64,000 nucleotides of DNA from Microbacterium terrisoli (GCF_030866805.1 NZ_CP133019.1:3561520-3625519); one strand, 5' to 3'. Positions 53,024 to 61,695 are shown, numbered from the stretch's first letter. Notes: generated by a model from the letters alone, not told the origin. A program made the numbers and translations.

Positions 53024-54615
53024 CCAGCATCGGGCGCGCGGGGGTGATGATCGGGACCGGCACCATGGTCTCGCGCCTGACCGGGTTCGTGCGCACGATG
53101 GTGCTGGTCGCCGCTCTCGGTTCCACGGGCAGCCGTGCGGCGGATGCCTTCGCCACCGCGAACGGCCTGCCCAACACCATCTACACGATCGTCTCGACCG
53201 GCCTGCTGACCGCTGTGATCGTCCCGCAGATCGTGAAGGCAGCGACGCATTCCGACCGCGGCATGCGATTCATCTCGAAGCTGTTCACCCTTGGGGCTGT
53301 GATCCTGCTGGGTGCGACGCTCCTGGCCGTGGCGCTCGCGCCCGTGCTGGTCGAGCTGTATGCGCGGCACTATCCGCCCGATCAGCAGGCGTTGGCGGTG
53401 GCGTTCGCGTACTGGTGCCTGCCGCAGATCCTGTTCTACGGCCTGTATGCCCTGGTGGGTGAGACCCTCAACGCCCGCAACATCTACGGCCCGTACACGT
53501 GGTCGCCGATTGCAAACAATGTCATCTCGATCGCTGGGTTCGGCGTCTTCATCGCCCTGTTCGGTCTGCGCCAGGATGTCGTGGGGTGGACCGGCGGCAT
53601 GGTGACCCTCGTCGGCGGCACCGCGACTGCGGGCGTCGCTGTGCAGGCGCTGCTGCTGTTCGCGTTCTGGCGCAAGACGGGATTGAAGATTCGGCTCGAC
53701 TTCCGGTGGCGCGGCGTGGGCCTGGGACAGGTCGGCACACTCGCCGGGTGGACGTTCCTCATGGTGATCGCCGGCCAAGTCGCTGGGCTGATCCAGGCCA
53801 ATCTGCTTTCGGCGGCGTCCGGCCACGGTCCGGCGGCGGCCACCTTCGGCTACATGTGGCTGCTGTACATGCTTCCCTACTCGGTCATCGTGCTGTCCAT
53901 CGGAACTCCCTACTTCACACGGTTGAGTGAGCACGCCCACGCCGGGCACCTCGATGCGGTGCGCTCCGACATCGACGCCAGCATCCGCACCGTGGGCTTC
54001 TTCATCGTGATCTCCACGGCCGCCGTCGCCGCAGCTGCAGCCCCCGCATCGCGCATCTTCACCAACGACACCGCCGGGGCCTTGCAGGCGGCACCGCTGC
54101 TGTGGTGCATGCTGGCCGGTCTCATCCCCAACGCGGTGCAGTTCACGATCCAGCGTACGTTCTACGCCTTCGACGACACCCGCACGCCGTTCCTGTTCAC
54201 GCTGGCGCAGACGGCGGTGGTCATCGTGACCGCGTACCTCTCCTTCTGGCTGCTGCCACCGGAGTGGATGGCCGCAGGCATGGCGCTCGGGCAGTCGCTG
54301 GCCGCATTCGTTCAGCTGGGCCTGGCGACGTGGCTGCTGCATCGCAAGATCGGCACGCTGCACGTGGGCTCGTGGATGCCGGCGCTTCTGAGATTCGCGG
54401 CAGCGGCGGTGCCGGCCGGTCTGGCCGGCTGGGGGACGTTCCTTCTGCTCGGGGGTGCAGGCGGCTGGATGCTCTCCAGCATGGTGCTGGGCGGTGTCGG
54501 CACCGCGGTCATCTGCTCGGTGAGCCTCGTGGTCTACGTTCTGGTGCTCGCCCTCGTGCGCGCGCCCGAACTCGGACCGGCCTTGCAGGTGATGCAGCGC
54601 TTCGTTCGCCGCTGA
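53020..54615 (+). CDS. murJ: Lipid II flippase MurJ
   Basis: A 531-residue MOP-superfamily transporter with about 14 transmembrane helices. It starts with SIGRAGVMIGTGTMVSRLTGFVRTMVL, the MurJ helix-1 signature, then AFATANGLPNTIYTIVSTGLLTAVIVP. Charged residues of the central cavity (for example RSDIDASIRT and FYAFDDTRTP) are present. It flips lipid II for peptidoglycan synthesis. Mycobacterial MurJ carries extra C-terminal pseudokinase and carbohydrate-binding domains; this copy is the short form. Confidence 0.92.
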   Translation: MTSIGRAGVMIGTGTMVSRLTGFVRTMVLVAALGSTGSRAADAFATANGLPNTIYTIVSTGLLTAVIVPQIVKAATHSDRGMRFISKLFTLGAVILLGATLLAVALAPVLVELYARHYPPDQQALAVAFAYWCLPQILFYGLYALVGETLNARNIYGPYTWSPIANNVISIAGFGVFIALFGLRQDVVGWTGGMVTLVGGTATAGVAVQALLLFAFWRKTGLKIRLDFRWRGVGLGQVGTLAGWTFLMVIAGQVAGLIQANLLSAASGHGPAAATFGYMWLLYMLPYSVIVLSIGTPYFTRLSEHAHAGHLDAVRSDIDASIRTVGFFIVISTAAVAAAAAPASRIFTNDTAGALQAAPLLWCMLAGLIPNAVQFTIQRTFYAFDDTRTPFLFTLAQTAVVIVTAYLSFWLLPPEWMAAGMALGQSLAAFVQLGLATWLLHRKIGTLHVGSWMPALLRFAAAAVPAGLAGWGTFLLLGGAGGWMLSSMVLGGVGTAVICSVSLVVYVLVLALVRAPELGPALQVMQRFVRR

Positions 54616-54616
54616 T

Positions 54617-54685
54617 CCTGCCACCGCGCCGCGCCACCGTGCCGCGCCACCGCGCCCTGCCTCCGCGCCCTGCCACCGCACCGAA
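54617..54685. repeat. Degenerate CCGCGCC-rich short tandem repeats between murJ and trxB
   Basis: Repeated near-copies of TGCCACCGCGCC-type units fill the gap after the murJ stop. They are imperfect and of mixed spacing. No gene is present. The stretch between 54616 and 54772 otherwise holds the presumed trxB promoter. Confidence 0.5.
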
Positions 54686-54772
54686 AGCCTGAGTATGGCT
54701 GGAATGCCGCGCGGTTACGATGTGTTGAGGCATCCAGACGGTGTTCGCGCTGTCTGCAGGACGGGAGAGAAA

Positions 54773-55765
54773 GTGCGCCAGCTCATCATCATCGGTTCCG
54801 GCCCCGCGGGGCTCACTGCGGCGATTTACGCTGCCCGGGCAAACCTCGAGCCACTCGTGGTCGCCAGTAGCGTCGACGTCGGCGGCGAGCTGATGAACAC
54901 GACCGAGGTCGAGAACTATCCCGGATTCCCCGACGGCATCCAGGGTCCTGAACTGATGGCCAAGTTCCAGGCGCAGGCGGAGAAGTTCGGCGCCGAGATC
55001 CTCTACGACGACGCCGTCGAGCTCGAGCTCGACGGCCCCGTCAAGCGCGTCATCCTCGGCAGCGGCAAGGTCGAAGAGGCGGAGGCCGTGATCTTCGCAA
55101 CCGGCTCGGCGTATCGCAAGATCGGCATCGCCGGCGAAGAGCGCCTGTCCGGTCATGGCGTGTCGTGGTGCGCCACGTGCGATGGCTTCTTCTTCCGCGA
55201 GCAGGAGATCGCCGTCGTCGGCGGCGGCGACTCCGCCATGGAAGAGGCGACGTTCCTCACCCGCTTCGCATCCAAGGTGTACGTCATCCACCGTCGCGAC
55301 GAGTTGCGCGCATCCAAGATCATGCAGGAGCGCGCGTTCAACAACCCGAAGATCGAGTTCGTCTGGAACAGCGAAGTCGTCGACATTCTGGGAGAGGATG
55401 CCGTCACCGGCGTTCGTCTTCGCTCCACGATCGACGGGTCAGAGCGGGACCTTCCGCTGACCGGGGTGTTCGTGGCGATCGGCAACGACCCGCGCACCCA
55501 TCTCGTGCACGGCAAGCTCGACCTCACCAGTGACGGAACCATCTGGGTCGACGGTCGCTCGTCGCGCACCACGGTGCCCGGCGTGTTCGCCGCCGGTGAT
55601 GTGCTGGACCCCACGTACCGCCAGGCTGTCACGGCGGCCGGTTCCGGAACCGTCGCCGCCCTGGACGCCGAGCACTTCCTGGCCGCGCTCGATGAAGCCG
55701 GAGCTCCGGTGACCAGCGCCGACGAGATCGGCGGACGCCCGCAGGTCGACCAGCCGGTCGCGTAG
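54773..55765 (+). CDS. trxB: Thioredoxin reductase
   Basis: A 330-residue flavoprotein that reduces thioredoxin with NADPH. The FAD motif is IIGSGPAGLTAAIYAARA, the redox site is WCATCDG, the NADPH motif is VVGGGDSAMEEATFL, and the C-terminal FAD block is GVFAAGDVLDPTYRQAVTAAGSG. The GTG at 54773 is preferred over an ATG at 54695 because GGGAGAG precedes it and the FAD motif begins there. trxA follows after 60 bases. Confidence 0.95.
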   Translation: MRQLIIIGSGPAGLTAAIYAARANLEPLVVASSVDVGGELMNTTEVENYPGFPDGIQGPELMAKFQAQAEKFGAEILYDDAVELELDGPVKRVILGSGKVEEAEAVIFATGSAYRKIGIAGEERLSGHGVSWCATCDGFFFREQEIAVVGGGDSAMEEATFLTRFASKVYVIHRRDELRASKIMQERAFNNPKIEFVWNSEVVDILGEDAVTGVRLRSTIDGSERDLPLTGVFVAIGNDPRTHLVHGKLDLTSDGTIWVDGRSSRTTVPGVFAAGDVLDPTYRQAVTAAGSGTVAALDAEHFLAALDEAGAPVTSADEIGGRPQVDQPVA

Positions 55766-55825
55766 GAACAAATCCCGGGCAGATCACGTTCTGATCAGCG
55801 ACGACTTCCACCAAAGGAGAATCAC

Positions 55826-56149
55826 ATGACTGCCAAGGCGACTACCTCCGCCACCTGGGAGCAGGACGTCATCAACGCGCCCGGCCCCGTACTCGTCGAC
55901 TTCTGGGCCGCGTGGTGCGGACCGTGTCGCATGGTCTCGCCCGTTCTGGATGAGATCGCGACGGAGAATCCCGACAAGATCACGGTGCTCAAGCTCAACG
56001 TCGACGAGAACCCGGATCTGGCCATGAAGTACCAGATCACGTCGATCCCGGCGATGAAGGTGTTCCAGGGCGGTGAGGTGAAGACCTCGATCATCGGCGC
56101 CAAGCCGAAGTTCGCGCTCGAGAAGGACCTCGCGGCCTACCTCGGCTGA
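55826..56149 (+). CDS. trxA: Thioredoxin
   Basis: A 107-residue thioredoxin with active site FWAAWCGPCRMVSPVL, the cis-Pro loop TSIPAMKVFQGG, and standard length. AAAGGAGAA lies before the ATG. It is the general cytosolic disulfide reductant, recycled by the adjacent trxB. Confidence 0.96.
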   Translation: MTAKATTSATWEQDVINAPGPVLVDFWAAWCGPCRMVSPVLDEIATENPDKITVLKLNVDENPDLAMKYQITSIPAMKVFQGGEVKTSIIGAKPKFALEKDLAAYLG

Positions 56150-56160
56150 TTCCTCTCGCA

Positions 56161-56194
56161 CAAGACCCCCGGGACGTCGGTCTCGGGGGTCTTG
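56161..56194. terminator. Terminator after trxA
   Basis: A stem of 15-base arms with one mismatch (AAGACCCCCG paired with CGGGGGTCTT) and a 4-base loop, directly after trxA. It can also serve the convergent gene ending at 56232. Confidence 0.82.
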
Positions 56195-56231
56195 TCGTCG
56201 GTGGATCGTGCGGGGCAGTGCCTGCGATCGA

Positions 56232-56588
56232 TCAGGATGCCTCGACCTGCACGACCGCATCCCACCGGCGATGGGTGTTCGCTTCACCGAGCAGCCGCCA
56301 CACGGCCGGGGTCAGCGGGGGATAGTCGAACGCGATCTGGCGCAGAACCCGGTAGTGTCGCGCGGCGGTGGGTCGCACGCCGCCGTTCGCGGCGATGTTC
56401 TCGGCGCGCAGAGTGAAGACGACGAGCTCATCCACTGAAGGCAGGTCTTCCATGAAGTCCCACGGATCTTCACCCTCGCGCAGTCGCTCGTCCACGAGCA
56501 CGGCAAGCTCATCGGCTGCCTCGGCGCGCAGCAGTTCGAGACTTGCGCGCCGCCTGGGCGCCACTTCTTCGGTCTCTGACTTCGCCAC
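56232..56588 (-). CDS. Conserved actinobacterial hypothetical protein next to parB
   Basis: A 118-residue soluble, acidic, mostly helical protein (AADELAVLVDERLREGEDPWDFMEDLPSVDELVVFTLRAE). No membrane segment or catalytic motif is visible. A GTG start at 56588 is used. It sits between trxA and parB, on the par strand, 49 bases after parB. Similar small genes occur at this place in related genomes as far as I recall; the function is unknown. Confidence 0.7.
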   Translation of the reverse strand: MAKSETEEVAPRRRASLELLRAEAADELAVLVDERLREGEDPWDFMEDLPSVDELVVFTLRAENIAANGGVRPTAARHYRVLRQIAFDYPPLTPAVWRLLGEANTHRRWDAVVQVEAS

Positions 56589-56637
56589 CCGTCCAGCCTA
56601 AACGACCATCCGTCGTCCTTGGCCAGACGTGCCGGCT

Positions 56638-57642
56638 TCAGGCGCCGTAGGTGGACTCACCCAGCTCCGCGAGGATGCGGTTCAGATCCTGGATTGTCGC
56701 AAAATCAATCGTGACCTGGCCTTTTCTTACACCCAGATTCACTCTCACCTTGGTGTTAAGTCGGTCGCCGAGTCGCTCTGCGACCTCGTCAAGGTATGCC
56801 TTGCGCGCGCCTGCCTTGGGCGCGGTCGGACGCGGGGCCGCAGCATCTGTCGCCTTCGCCGCGGCCTCCGCCGCACGCACCGAGAGATCCTCATTGACGA
56901 TCTTGTCGGCCAGCTTCTGCATCGACTCGGCGTCATCGAGCGAGAGGATGGCGCGGGCATGTCCGGCGGTCAGCACTCCCGCGGCAACCCGCTGCTGCAC
57001 CGGCACCGGGAGTTTGAGCAGGCGGATCGTGTTGCTGATCTGCGGGCGCGACCGACCGATGCGGGTGGCCAGCTCCTCCTGCGTGATGCCGAAGTCCTCG
57101 AGCAGCTGCTGGTAAGCGGATGCCTCTTCAAGTGGATTCAGCTCGGAGCGGTGCAGGTTCTCCAGCAGCGCGTCGCGCAGCAGGTTCTCATCCGCGGTGT
57201 CGCGCAGAATCGCGGGGATCGACTCCAAGCCGGCTTCGCGCGCAGCCCGCATGCGACGCTCACCCATGATGAGCTCATACGCTCCATCCGAGTTGCGTCG
57301 CACGACCACCGGCTGCAGCACCCCGAACTCGCGGACCGAGTGGACCAGCTCAGCGAGGTCCTCCGCATCGAAGACCGTGCGCGGCTGTCGCGGGTTGGGA
57401 ACGATGTCGTGCGGGCTGATGCGCACGAGCCGTGCGCCGGGCACGGCGACCAGGTCCGGCTCGGCAGCGGAGCCGCTGTCACGGGCGAGTTCAGCGGCTT
57501 CGGCGTCGATGTCCGGCACGATCGTCGTGACCGTCCGCGACCCGCCGGGGAAGAAGACGTCGACCGGGCGCTCCTGAGTGGCCTCGGACGTGGGGATCAG
57601 TGCACCGATGCCTCGCCCCAGTCCCGTGCGCTTCGCTGCCAT
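56638..57642 (-). CDS. parB: Chromosome-partitioning protein ParB
   Basis: A 334-residue ParB. It begins KRTGLGRGIGALIP, the ParA-stimulating N-terminus. The CTPase/Nuc domain has VRISPHDIVPNPRQPRTVF and IMGERRMRAAREAG (the GERRxRA nucleotide motif). A helix-turn-helix (FGITQEELATRIGRSRPQISNTIRLL) reads parS, and a C-terminal dimerisation domain follows. It loads at parS and spreads as a CTP-dependent clamp. Its ATG shares one base with the parA stop. Nine candidate parS sites lie within 3.5 kb upstream. Confidence 0.96.
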   Translation of the reverse strand: MAAKRTGLGRGIGALIPTSEATQERPVDVFFPGGSRTVTTIVPDIDAEAAELARDSGSAAEPDLVAVPGARLVRISPHDIVPNPRQPRTVFDAEDLAELVHSVREFGVLQPVVVRRNSDGAYELIMGERRMRAAREAGLESIPAILRDTADENLLRDALLENLHRSELNPLEEASAYQQLLEDFGITQEELATRIGRSRPQISNTIRLLKLPVPVQQRVAAGVLTAGHARAILSLDDAESMQKLADKIVNEDLSVRAAEAAAKATDAAAPRPTAPKAGARKAYLDEVAERLGDRLNTKVRVNLGVRKGQVTIDFATIQDLNRILAELGESTYGA

Positions 57643-58583
57643 CAGGCATCTCCTTCTTTCACTGCATCTGCTTTCGCTGCATCTCGTTGAATCATCTCGA
57701 CTGCCGCCTCGCGGTACGCGATGGCTCCCGCTGACTGTCCGTCATACGCGATGACCGTCTGACCGAAGCTCGGTGCCTCTGACACCCGCACCGAGCGCGG
57801 GATCACGGTTTCGAGCACTTGCGCCGAAAAGTGCGTGCGCACCTCTTCGGCGACCTGCTGCGCAAGACGTGTGCGGCCGTCGTACATGGTGAGGATGATC
57901 GTCGAGACATGCAGCCGTGGGTTGAGGTGCTTCTGGATCATCCCGACATTGCCCAGCAGCTGGCTCAAGCCCTCGAGTGCGTAGTACTCGGTCTGGATGG
58001 GGATCATCACCTCATGCGCTGCCGTGAAGGCGTTGATCGTCAACAGACCCAGTGATGGGGGACAGTCGATGATCACGAAGTCGGGCTTGATCGCCACGGA
58101 CTCGAGATGGACCTCCAGCGCCGTGCGCAGCCGGTGTTCGCGCGCGACCTGCGAGACCAGTTCGATCTCGGCGCCGGCCAGGTGGATGGTGCTGGGAGCG
58201 CACTCGAGCAGCTCGGATTCGGGACTGGTCTGGATGATGCTCGCCAAGGGAAGCTCATCGATCAGTACGTCGTACACGCTCGGCACATCCGCGCTGTGGG
58301 GGATGCCCAGCGCCGTGGACGCATTCCCTTGCGGGTCCATGTCGATCACCAGCACACGGGCACCCACCGATGCCAGCGCTGCGGCGATATTGACCGCCGT
58401 CGTCGTCTTGCCGACACCGCCCTTTTGATTCGAGATCGTGATGATCCGAGTACGCCCAGTGAGCGTGACGGTCTTCTCGTCAAGCGCCTTCCGACGTGCG
58501 GTCAGATCCGCAAGCTCACGGGCGATAGGACTGTCACCGAGGGGGCTCAAGGTCGTCGTGTCCGAGTCCTCGGCTTGTTTCAC
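57642..58583 (-). CDS. parA: Chromosome-partitioning ATPase ParA
   Basis: A 313-residue ParA with the deviant Walker A KGGVGKTTTAVNIAA, Walker A' VIDMDPQGNAS, and Walker B FVIIDCPPSLG. It forms the nucleoid-bound ATP gradient that moves ParB-parS. A GTG start at 58583 is chosen: GGGAG is 10-15 bases upstream, and upstream in-frame sequence lacks family similarity. A GTG at 58592 is also possible. The start codon lies inside a perfect parS site, so ParB binding could directly affect translation initiation or transcription of parAB. Confidence 0.95.
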   Translation of the reverse strand: MKQAEDSDTTTLSPLGDSPIARELADLTARRKALDEKTVTLTGRTRIITISNQKGGVGKTTTAVNIAAALASVGARVLVIDMDPQGNASTALGIPHSADVPSVYDVLIDELPLASIIQTSPESELLECAPSTIHLAGAEIELVSQVAREHRLRTALEVHLESVAIKPDFVIIDCPPSLGLLTINAFTAAHEVMIPIQTEYYALEGLSQLLGNVGMIQKHLNPRLHVSTIILTMYDGRTRLAQQVAEEVRTHFSAQVLETVIPRSVRVSEAPSFGQTVIAYDGQSAGAIAYREAAVEMIQRDAAKADAVKEGDA

Positions 58584-58591
58584 GTGAAACA
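58576..58591. promoter_or_regulatory. parS site 1 (perfect), overlapping the parA start
   Basis: TGTTTCACGTGAAACA, identical to the universal bacterial parS palindrome. It contains the parA GTG. Confidence 0.93.
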
Positions 58592-58812
58592 CACTCCCTG
58601 TTCGTGCGGCGTCCTGCCACCCAAGTCTAAGCGGGGCCGCCCCCACGCTCGGCACGCCATGCAAGGGTGACGAACAACGATGTGGCATTTCGTCATCGAT
58701 GCGGGAGGCGTGGGGTTGGACACGACGGCGCGACGCCTGTCCGTGTGCGGATATCGCCCCGGGACCGCGGGAATGGACGAATCTCGGTCGTCACCGGCCG
58801 CCCGCTTCAGCA

Positions 58813-58828
58813 CGTTTCACGTGAAACA
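58813..58828. promoter_or_regulatory. parS site 2 (one mismatch)
   Basis: CGTTTCACGTGAAACA; only the outermost base differs from consensus. Confidence 0.88.
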
Positions 58829-59089
58829 TCGACCGGATAGCCTGCAGCCTGACGACGCCTGCGTTCGGCGGCACGTGAGCCCTGCACCCCGCAAAGGAAT
58901 CGAGCGTGGATCGGATCAGGGACGTGGACGTACGGAGCTCTCCCGTGCAACGATGCCGAAGCTCGCATGGGGCGGGTGCGGGCGCTGCCGCCGTGCGCCG
59001 CGTCCACTCTCGTGCTCTCGAGGCGAATCTCCACGACGCCACCGCGGCAACTGGCCGGGCGATCTGTGCAGCGATCCGGCAGAAGGTGT

Positions 59090-59105
59090 CGTTTCACGTG
59101 AAACA
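59090..59105. promoter_or_regulatory. parS site 3 (one mismatch)
   Basis: CGTTTCACGTGAAACA; the same variant as sites 2 and 9. Confidence 0.88.
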
Positions 59106-59200
59106 CCGAGTGGATCTGCCGGTCGCGCCCACACGCCGGTCGCCCGGTCTGGTCGCCGCTAGTCGCCGACAGCGCACTGATCCGTACACGCGGTTCCCCG

Positions 59201-59216
59201 TGTTTCACGTGACGGC
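59201..59216. promoter_or_regulatory. Degenerate parS-like site 4 (half-site intact)
   Basis: TGTTTCACGTGA is intact but the last four bases read CGGC. ParB binding is doubtful. Confidence 0.4.
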
Positions 59217-59247
59217 GACGGGATCGATCTCTGCGCGCCCGTGGTCA

Positions 59248-59263
59248 TGTTCCACGTGAAACG
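59248..59263. promoter_or_regulatory. parS-like site 5 (two mismatches)
   Basis: TGTTCCACGTGAAACG; one mismatch is internal, at position 5. It lies 47 bases from degenerate site 4. Confidence 0.6.
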
Positions 59264-59559
59264 GCCGCGACGGGCTGGATCTCTGCGCGCGCAATCGTCG
59301 AGATGTCACTCCACCTGACCTGGTTACCGGAACGGCCGTAGCTGCCACGTCCGCAACCGTCGGCGCTTGCGATGCCGGCCGGAGGAGCGCGTCCGTCAGC
59401 CCGACCACGACGGACCCACACGCACTCGTGCACACTCCGACACCGCGAATGTGCTGCGGACACTCTGTCCGCTCCCGGTGGTGGCCGCCGCTCACGGTGG
59501 CGGTTGCCGCTCCCGGGCGCAAGGGCAATCAACGGTCTCCACGTGTGGGCGCCCCTCGG

Positions 59560-59575
59560 TGTTTCACGTGAAACA
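59560..59575. promoter_or_regulatory. parS site 6 (perfect)
   Basis: TGTTTCACGTGAAACA in non-coding sequence. Confidence 0.93.
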
Positions 59576-60227
59576 TCGAAGGTCCGGGCCACGCCACGTG
59601 CGACGTGGCGCCGCCCGACCGCAGCACCACGGAAAGTCAGCGCCCAGGGCTCCCGGCCGCGGACTCCATCGCAGTGGCGCGTGTCGTCCTTCTACGCCGC
59701 GAACAGCCCCCGATGTCTTCATTCAGCACCGTGATCTACGTGCTGAATCGGCGGTCGAATGCCGCCACCATCTGCCCTGCAGGCGCCCACCGTCCGCCGG
59801 CACACAGCCAACGTCGTAGGCGATCCCACGGATCCCGGCGCGCTGCACATCGGGCGCCCGGAAACAGTCGTGCCGAGGACGGCCGACACGGGGAACGAGT
59901 CCACAACTCCGTCGTGCGGCCCAACGTGGCAAGTCGACACCGAGAGGATGGCCATCTCCACTGCGTTGATTGCCGGAGCGGATCACAACCGACAACAGCG
60001 CTGTGCGCACACTCGCCAACGGGACTCCCAGGGATACGACATCGGGAGAGCGTTCGGCGACTGGTCCGCCACGCATCCGCGCCGGACGCGGGTCCGGCGC
60101 GACGTGGGCCCACCGCCAGTACCGCACACCCCGTGCGTGCACACGCCCCTCAACCTTGAGAACGTCGCGCGGTCTTCCGCAATATCGACGCGAGGTTCCA
60201 CTTCAGCGAGTCTGGGCACGTGCAGGA

Positions 60228-60243
60228 CGTTTCACGTGAAACG
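60228..60243. promoter_or_regulatory. parS site 7 (both end bases changed)
   Basis: CGTTTCACGTGAAACG, still a perfect palindrome; the 14-base core is consensus. Confidence 0.8.
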
Positions 60244-60392
60244 TCGACGCGCGCAAGCCAACCGGAAGCAGGTGCCTGATTCACTGCGGCACACGTGCAC
60301 ACATGCACACGCCACACAGCCAGTGCCGCCGTCAGCATCCGGTGCAAGCCAAGCCCAGGTTCCGCCGACGCCGGTTCCATCACCCCCGGCGC

Positions 60393-60408
60393 TGTTTCAC
60401 GTGAAACA
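60393..60408. promoter_or_regulatory. parS site 8 (perfect)
   Basis: TGTTTCACGTGAAACA, 78 bases downstream of the rsmG stop. Confidence 0.93.
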
Positions 60409-60485
60409 TCCACCCGACGCGCGGGCCCCGCGCACAATCGGCGCACACCGAATGCCTCGCAGGCCGGCAGCCGCGACATCCCGAG

Positions 60486-61124
60486 TCAGGCGCGGACGCG
60501 AGCCCTGATCACGCGCGAAGGTTCTGGCAAGACATCCTCACCGACGACCTCGACGCGCACCTCCGACAGGCGGAACTTCTTGATCTGTTTCGCTGCGGCA
60601 TCGATCTCAGCCGGAGCGCTGGCGCCCTTGAGCAGCACCAGTTCGCCGCCGTCACGGACAAGCGGGGCAGTCAGCGGGATGAGCGTTCGCAGGGCACTGA
60701 CCGCCCGCGCGGTCACCGCATCCATCACGGCTCCGGGCTTCCACTCCTCGGCTCGCGCGCGAACGACCTCGACATTGTCAAGTCCGAGTGAGCTCTTCTG
60801 CTCTTCGAGCCATGCCACGCGACGTTCCATCGGCTCGATCAGCGTCCATTCGACATCCGGGCGTGCGATCGCCAGCACCACACCAGGCAAGCCCGCGCCA
60901 GACCCGACGTCGGCCACGCGGCCAGAGAACAGGGGACCGATGATCGCACTGTTGAGGATGTGCCGAGTCCACAGGCGTGGGCGCTCCAGCGGACCGATCA
61001 GGCCACGCTCCTCGCCATGGTCCGACAATGCCTGCGCGAACAACCGCGCGAGCTCGATCCGCGCACCGAAGATCTGAGCAGCCTCGACCGGCTCCCGCTC
61101 GGTGGAAGTGTCTGCGTTCGTCAT
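60486..61124 (-). CDS. rsmG: 16S rRNA (guanine-N7) methyltransferase RsmG
   Basis: A 212-residue RsmG. It carries the HILNSAIIGPLF segment, the SAM loop VADVGSGAGLPGVVLAIARPDVEWTLIEPMERRVAWLEE, and AVTARAVSALRTLIPLTAPLVRDGG. It methylates G527 (E. coli numbering) of 16S rRNA; loss gives low-level streptomycin resistance in many bacteria. The ATG at 61124 directly abuts a parS site. It follows jag in the yidC-side gene string. Confidence 0.94.
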   Translation of the reverse strand: MTNADTSTEREPVEAAQIFGARIELARLFAQALSDHGEERGLIGPLERPRLWTRHILNSAIIGPLFSGRVADVGSGAGLPGVVLAIARPDVEWTLIEPMERRVAWLEEQKSSLGLDNVEVVRARAEEWKPGAVMDAVTARAVSALRTLIPLTAPLVRDGGELVLLKGASAPAEIDAAAKQIKKFRLSEVRVEVVGEDVLPEPSRVIRARVRA

Positions 61125-61140
61125 CGTTTCACGTGAAACA
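61125..61140. promoter_or_regulatory. parS site 9 (one mismatch), abutting the rsmG start
   Basis: CGTTTCACGTGAAACA lies between the jag stop (61141) and the rsmG ATG (61124), occupying the whole 16-base intergenic gap and the place of the ribosome binding site. Confidence 0.88.
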
Positions 61141-61663
61141 TCACGCGCGACGAATGACCGTGTGGCGGTCAGAACCTTCGCCATAGGATTCCGACACCAA
61201 ACCCCGCTCGGCGACGATGTCATGCACAAGCTTGCGTTCATAGCTCGACATCGCCGGCAGCGATGCCTGGGTGGCCCCTTCATCCAGCCGCTCCACGGCG
61301 CGATCCACCAGGCGAGCGAGCTCGACCTGACGCGCATCGCGAGAGCCGCCGATGTCCAGGATCAGACGCGAGAAGCGCCCGGTCTGGTTCTGCACGGCCA
61401 ACCGCGTCAGCTCCTGGACAGCCTGAACGGTGTCCGGTTCGGACAGCCTGAACGGTGTCCGGTTCGGACAGCAGGGAAAGCGCGTCAGCCCCTTCTTCCT
61501 CGATAGAGACGTACGCGCGACCGTTGCGTACGTCGAGAGCGAGATCACCGTCGACATCCACGATGTCGAGAAGGCCTTCGAGGAAGTCAGCGGCGATGTC
61601 GCCTTCCTCCTCGAGCTCCGCGATCGTGGGCGCGCCGTCGGCGGGGGAGTGGGTGGTCGACAT
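61141..61663 (-). pseudogene. jag: jag/khpB RNA-binding protein gene, frameshifted by a 25-bp tandem duplication
   Basis: Jag/KhpB pairs with KhpA and binds RNA through KH and R3H domains. The reading begins at 61663 (MSTTHSPADGAPTIAELEEE), with the start of the KH domain (DVRNGRAYVSIEEEGADALSLLSEPDTVQAV), then leaves frame. The rest, VQELTRLAVQNQTGRFSRLILDIGGSR and the R3H end SSYERKLVHDIVAERGL, continues in another frame to 61141. The break is a 25-base unit present twice (61422-61446, 61447-61471); removing one copy restores a single frame. The product as written is truncated, with stop at 61280. It may be a true mutation, a slippage-prone site, or an error in the sequence. Confidence 0.85.
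61422..61471. repeat. 25-bp perfect tandem duplication in jag
   Basis: Two identical adjacent copies, each beginning CCTGAACGGTGTCCGG. Because 25 is not a multiple of three, the second copy shifts the reading frame. Confidence 0.95.
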
Positions 61664-61695
61664 GGGCCGATCTCCGTTCAGTGTCAGGCAGTCGT

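Larger units (their letters stand above)
58592..60485. other. 1.9-kb gene-free centromere-like region between parA and rsmG
   Basis: No gene is supported on either strand: candidate frames are Arg/Pro/Ser-rich, lack ribosome binding sites and contain the peptides FHVKH or DVSRET, which are simply translated parS. Seven parS or degenerate sites are inside. Further CACGTG-containing segments occur near 59540, 60218 and 60292 without the full palindrome. Start sites for the divergent or distant genes are not obvious. Confidence 0.7.

Noticed and set aside
59201..59216. A tenth full-strength parS
   Set aside because: Only the left 12 bases match; listed as a degenerate half-site instead.
58791..60508. 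Several frames in the parA-rsmG gap sharing FHVKH or DVSRET peptides, which could look like a conserved repeated motif
   Set aside because: Those peptides are translations of TGTTTCACGTGAAACA in different frames; no ribosome binding sites or other similarity.
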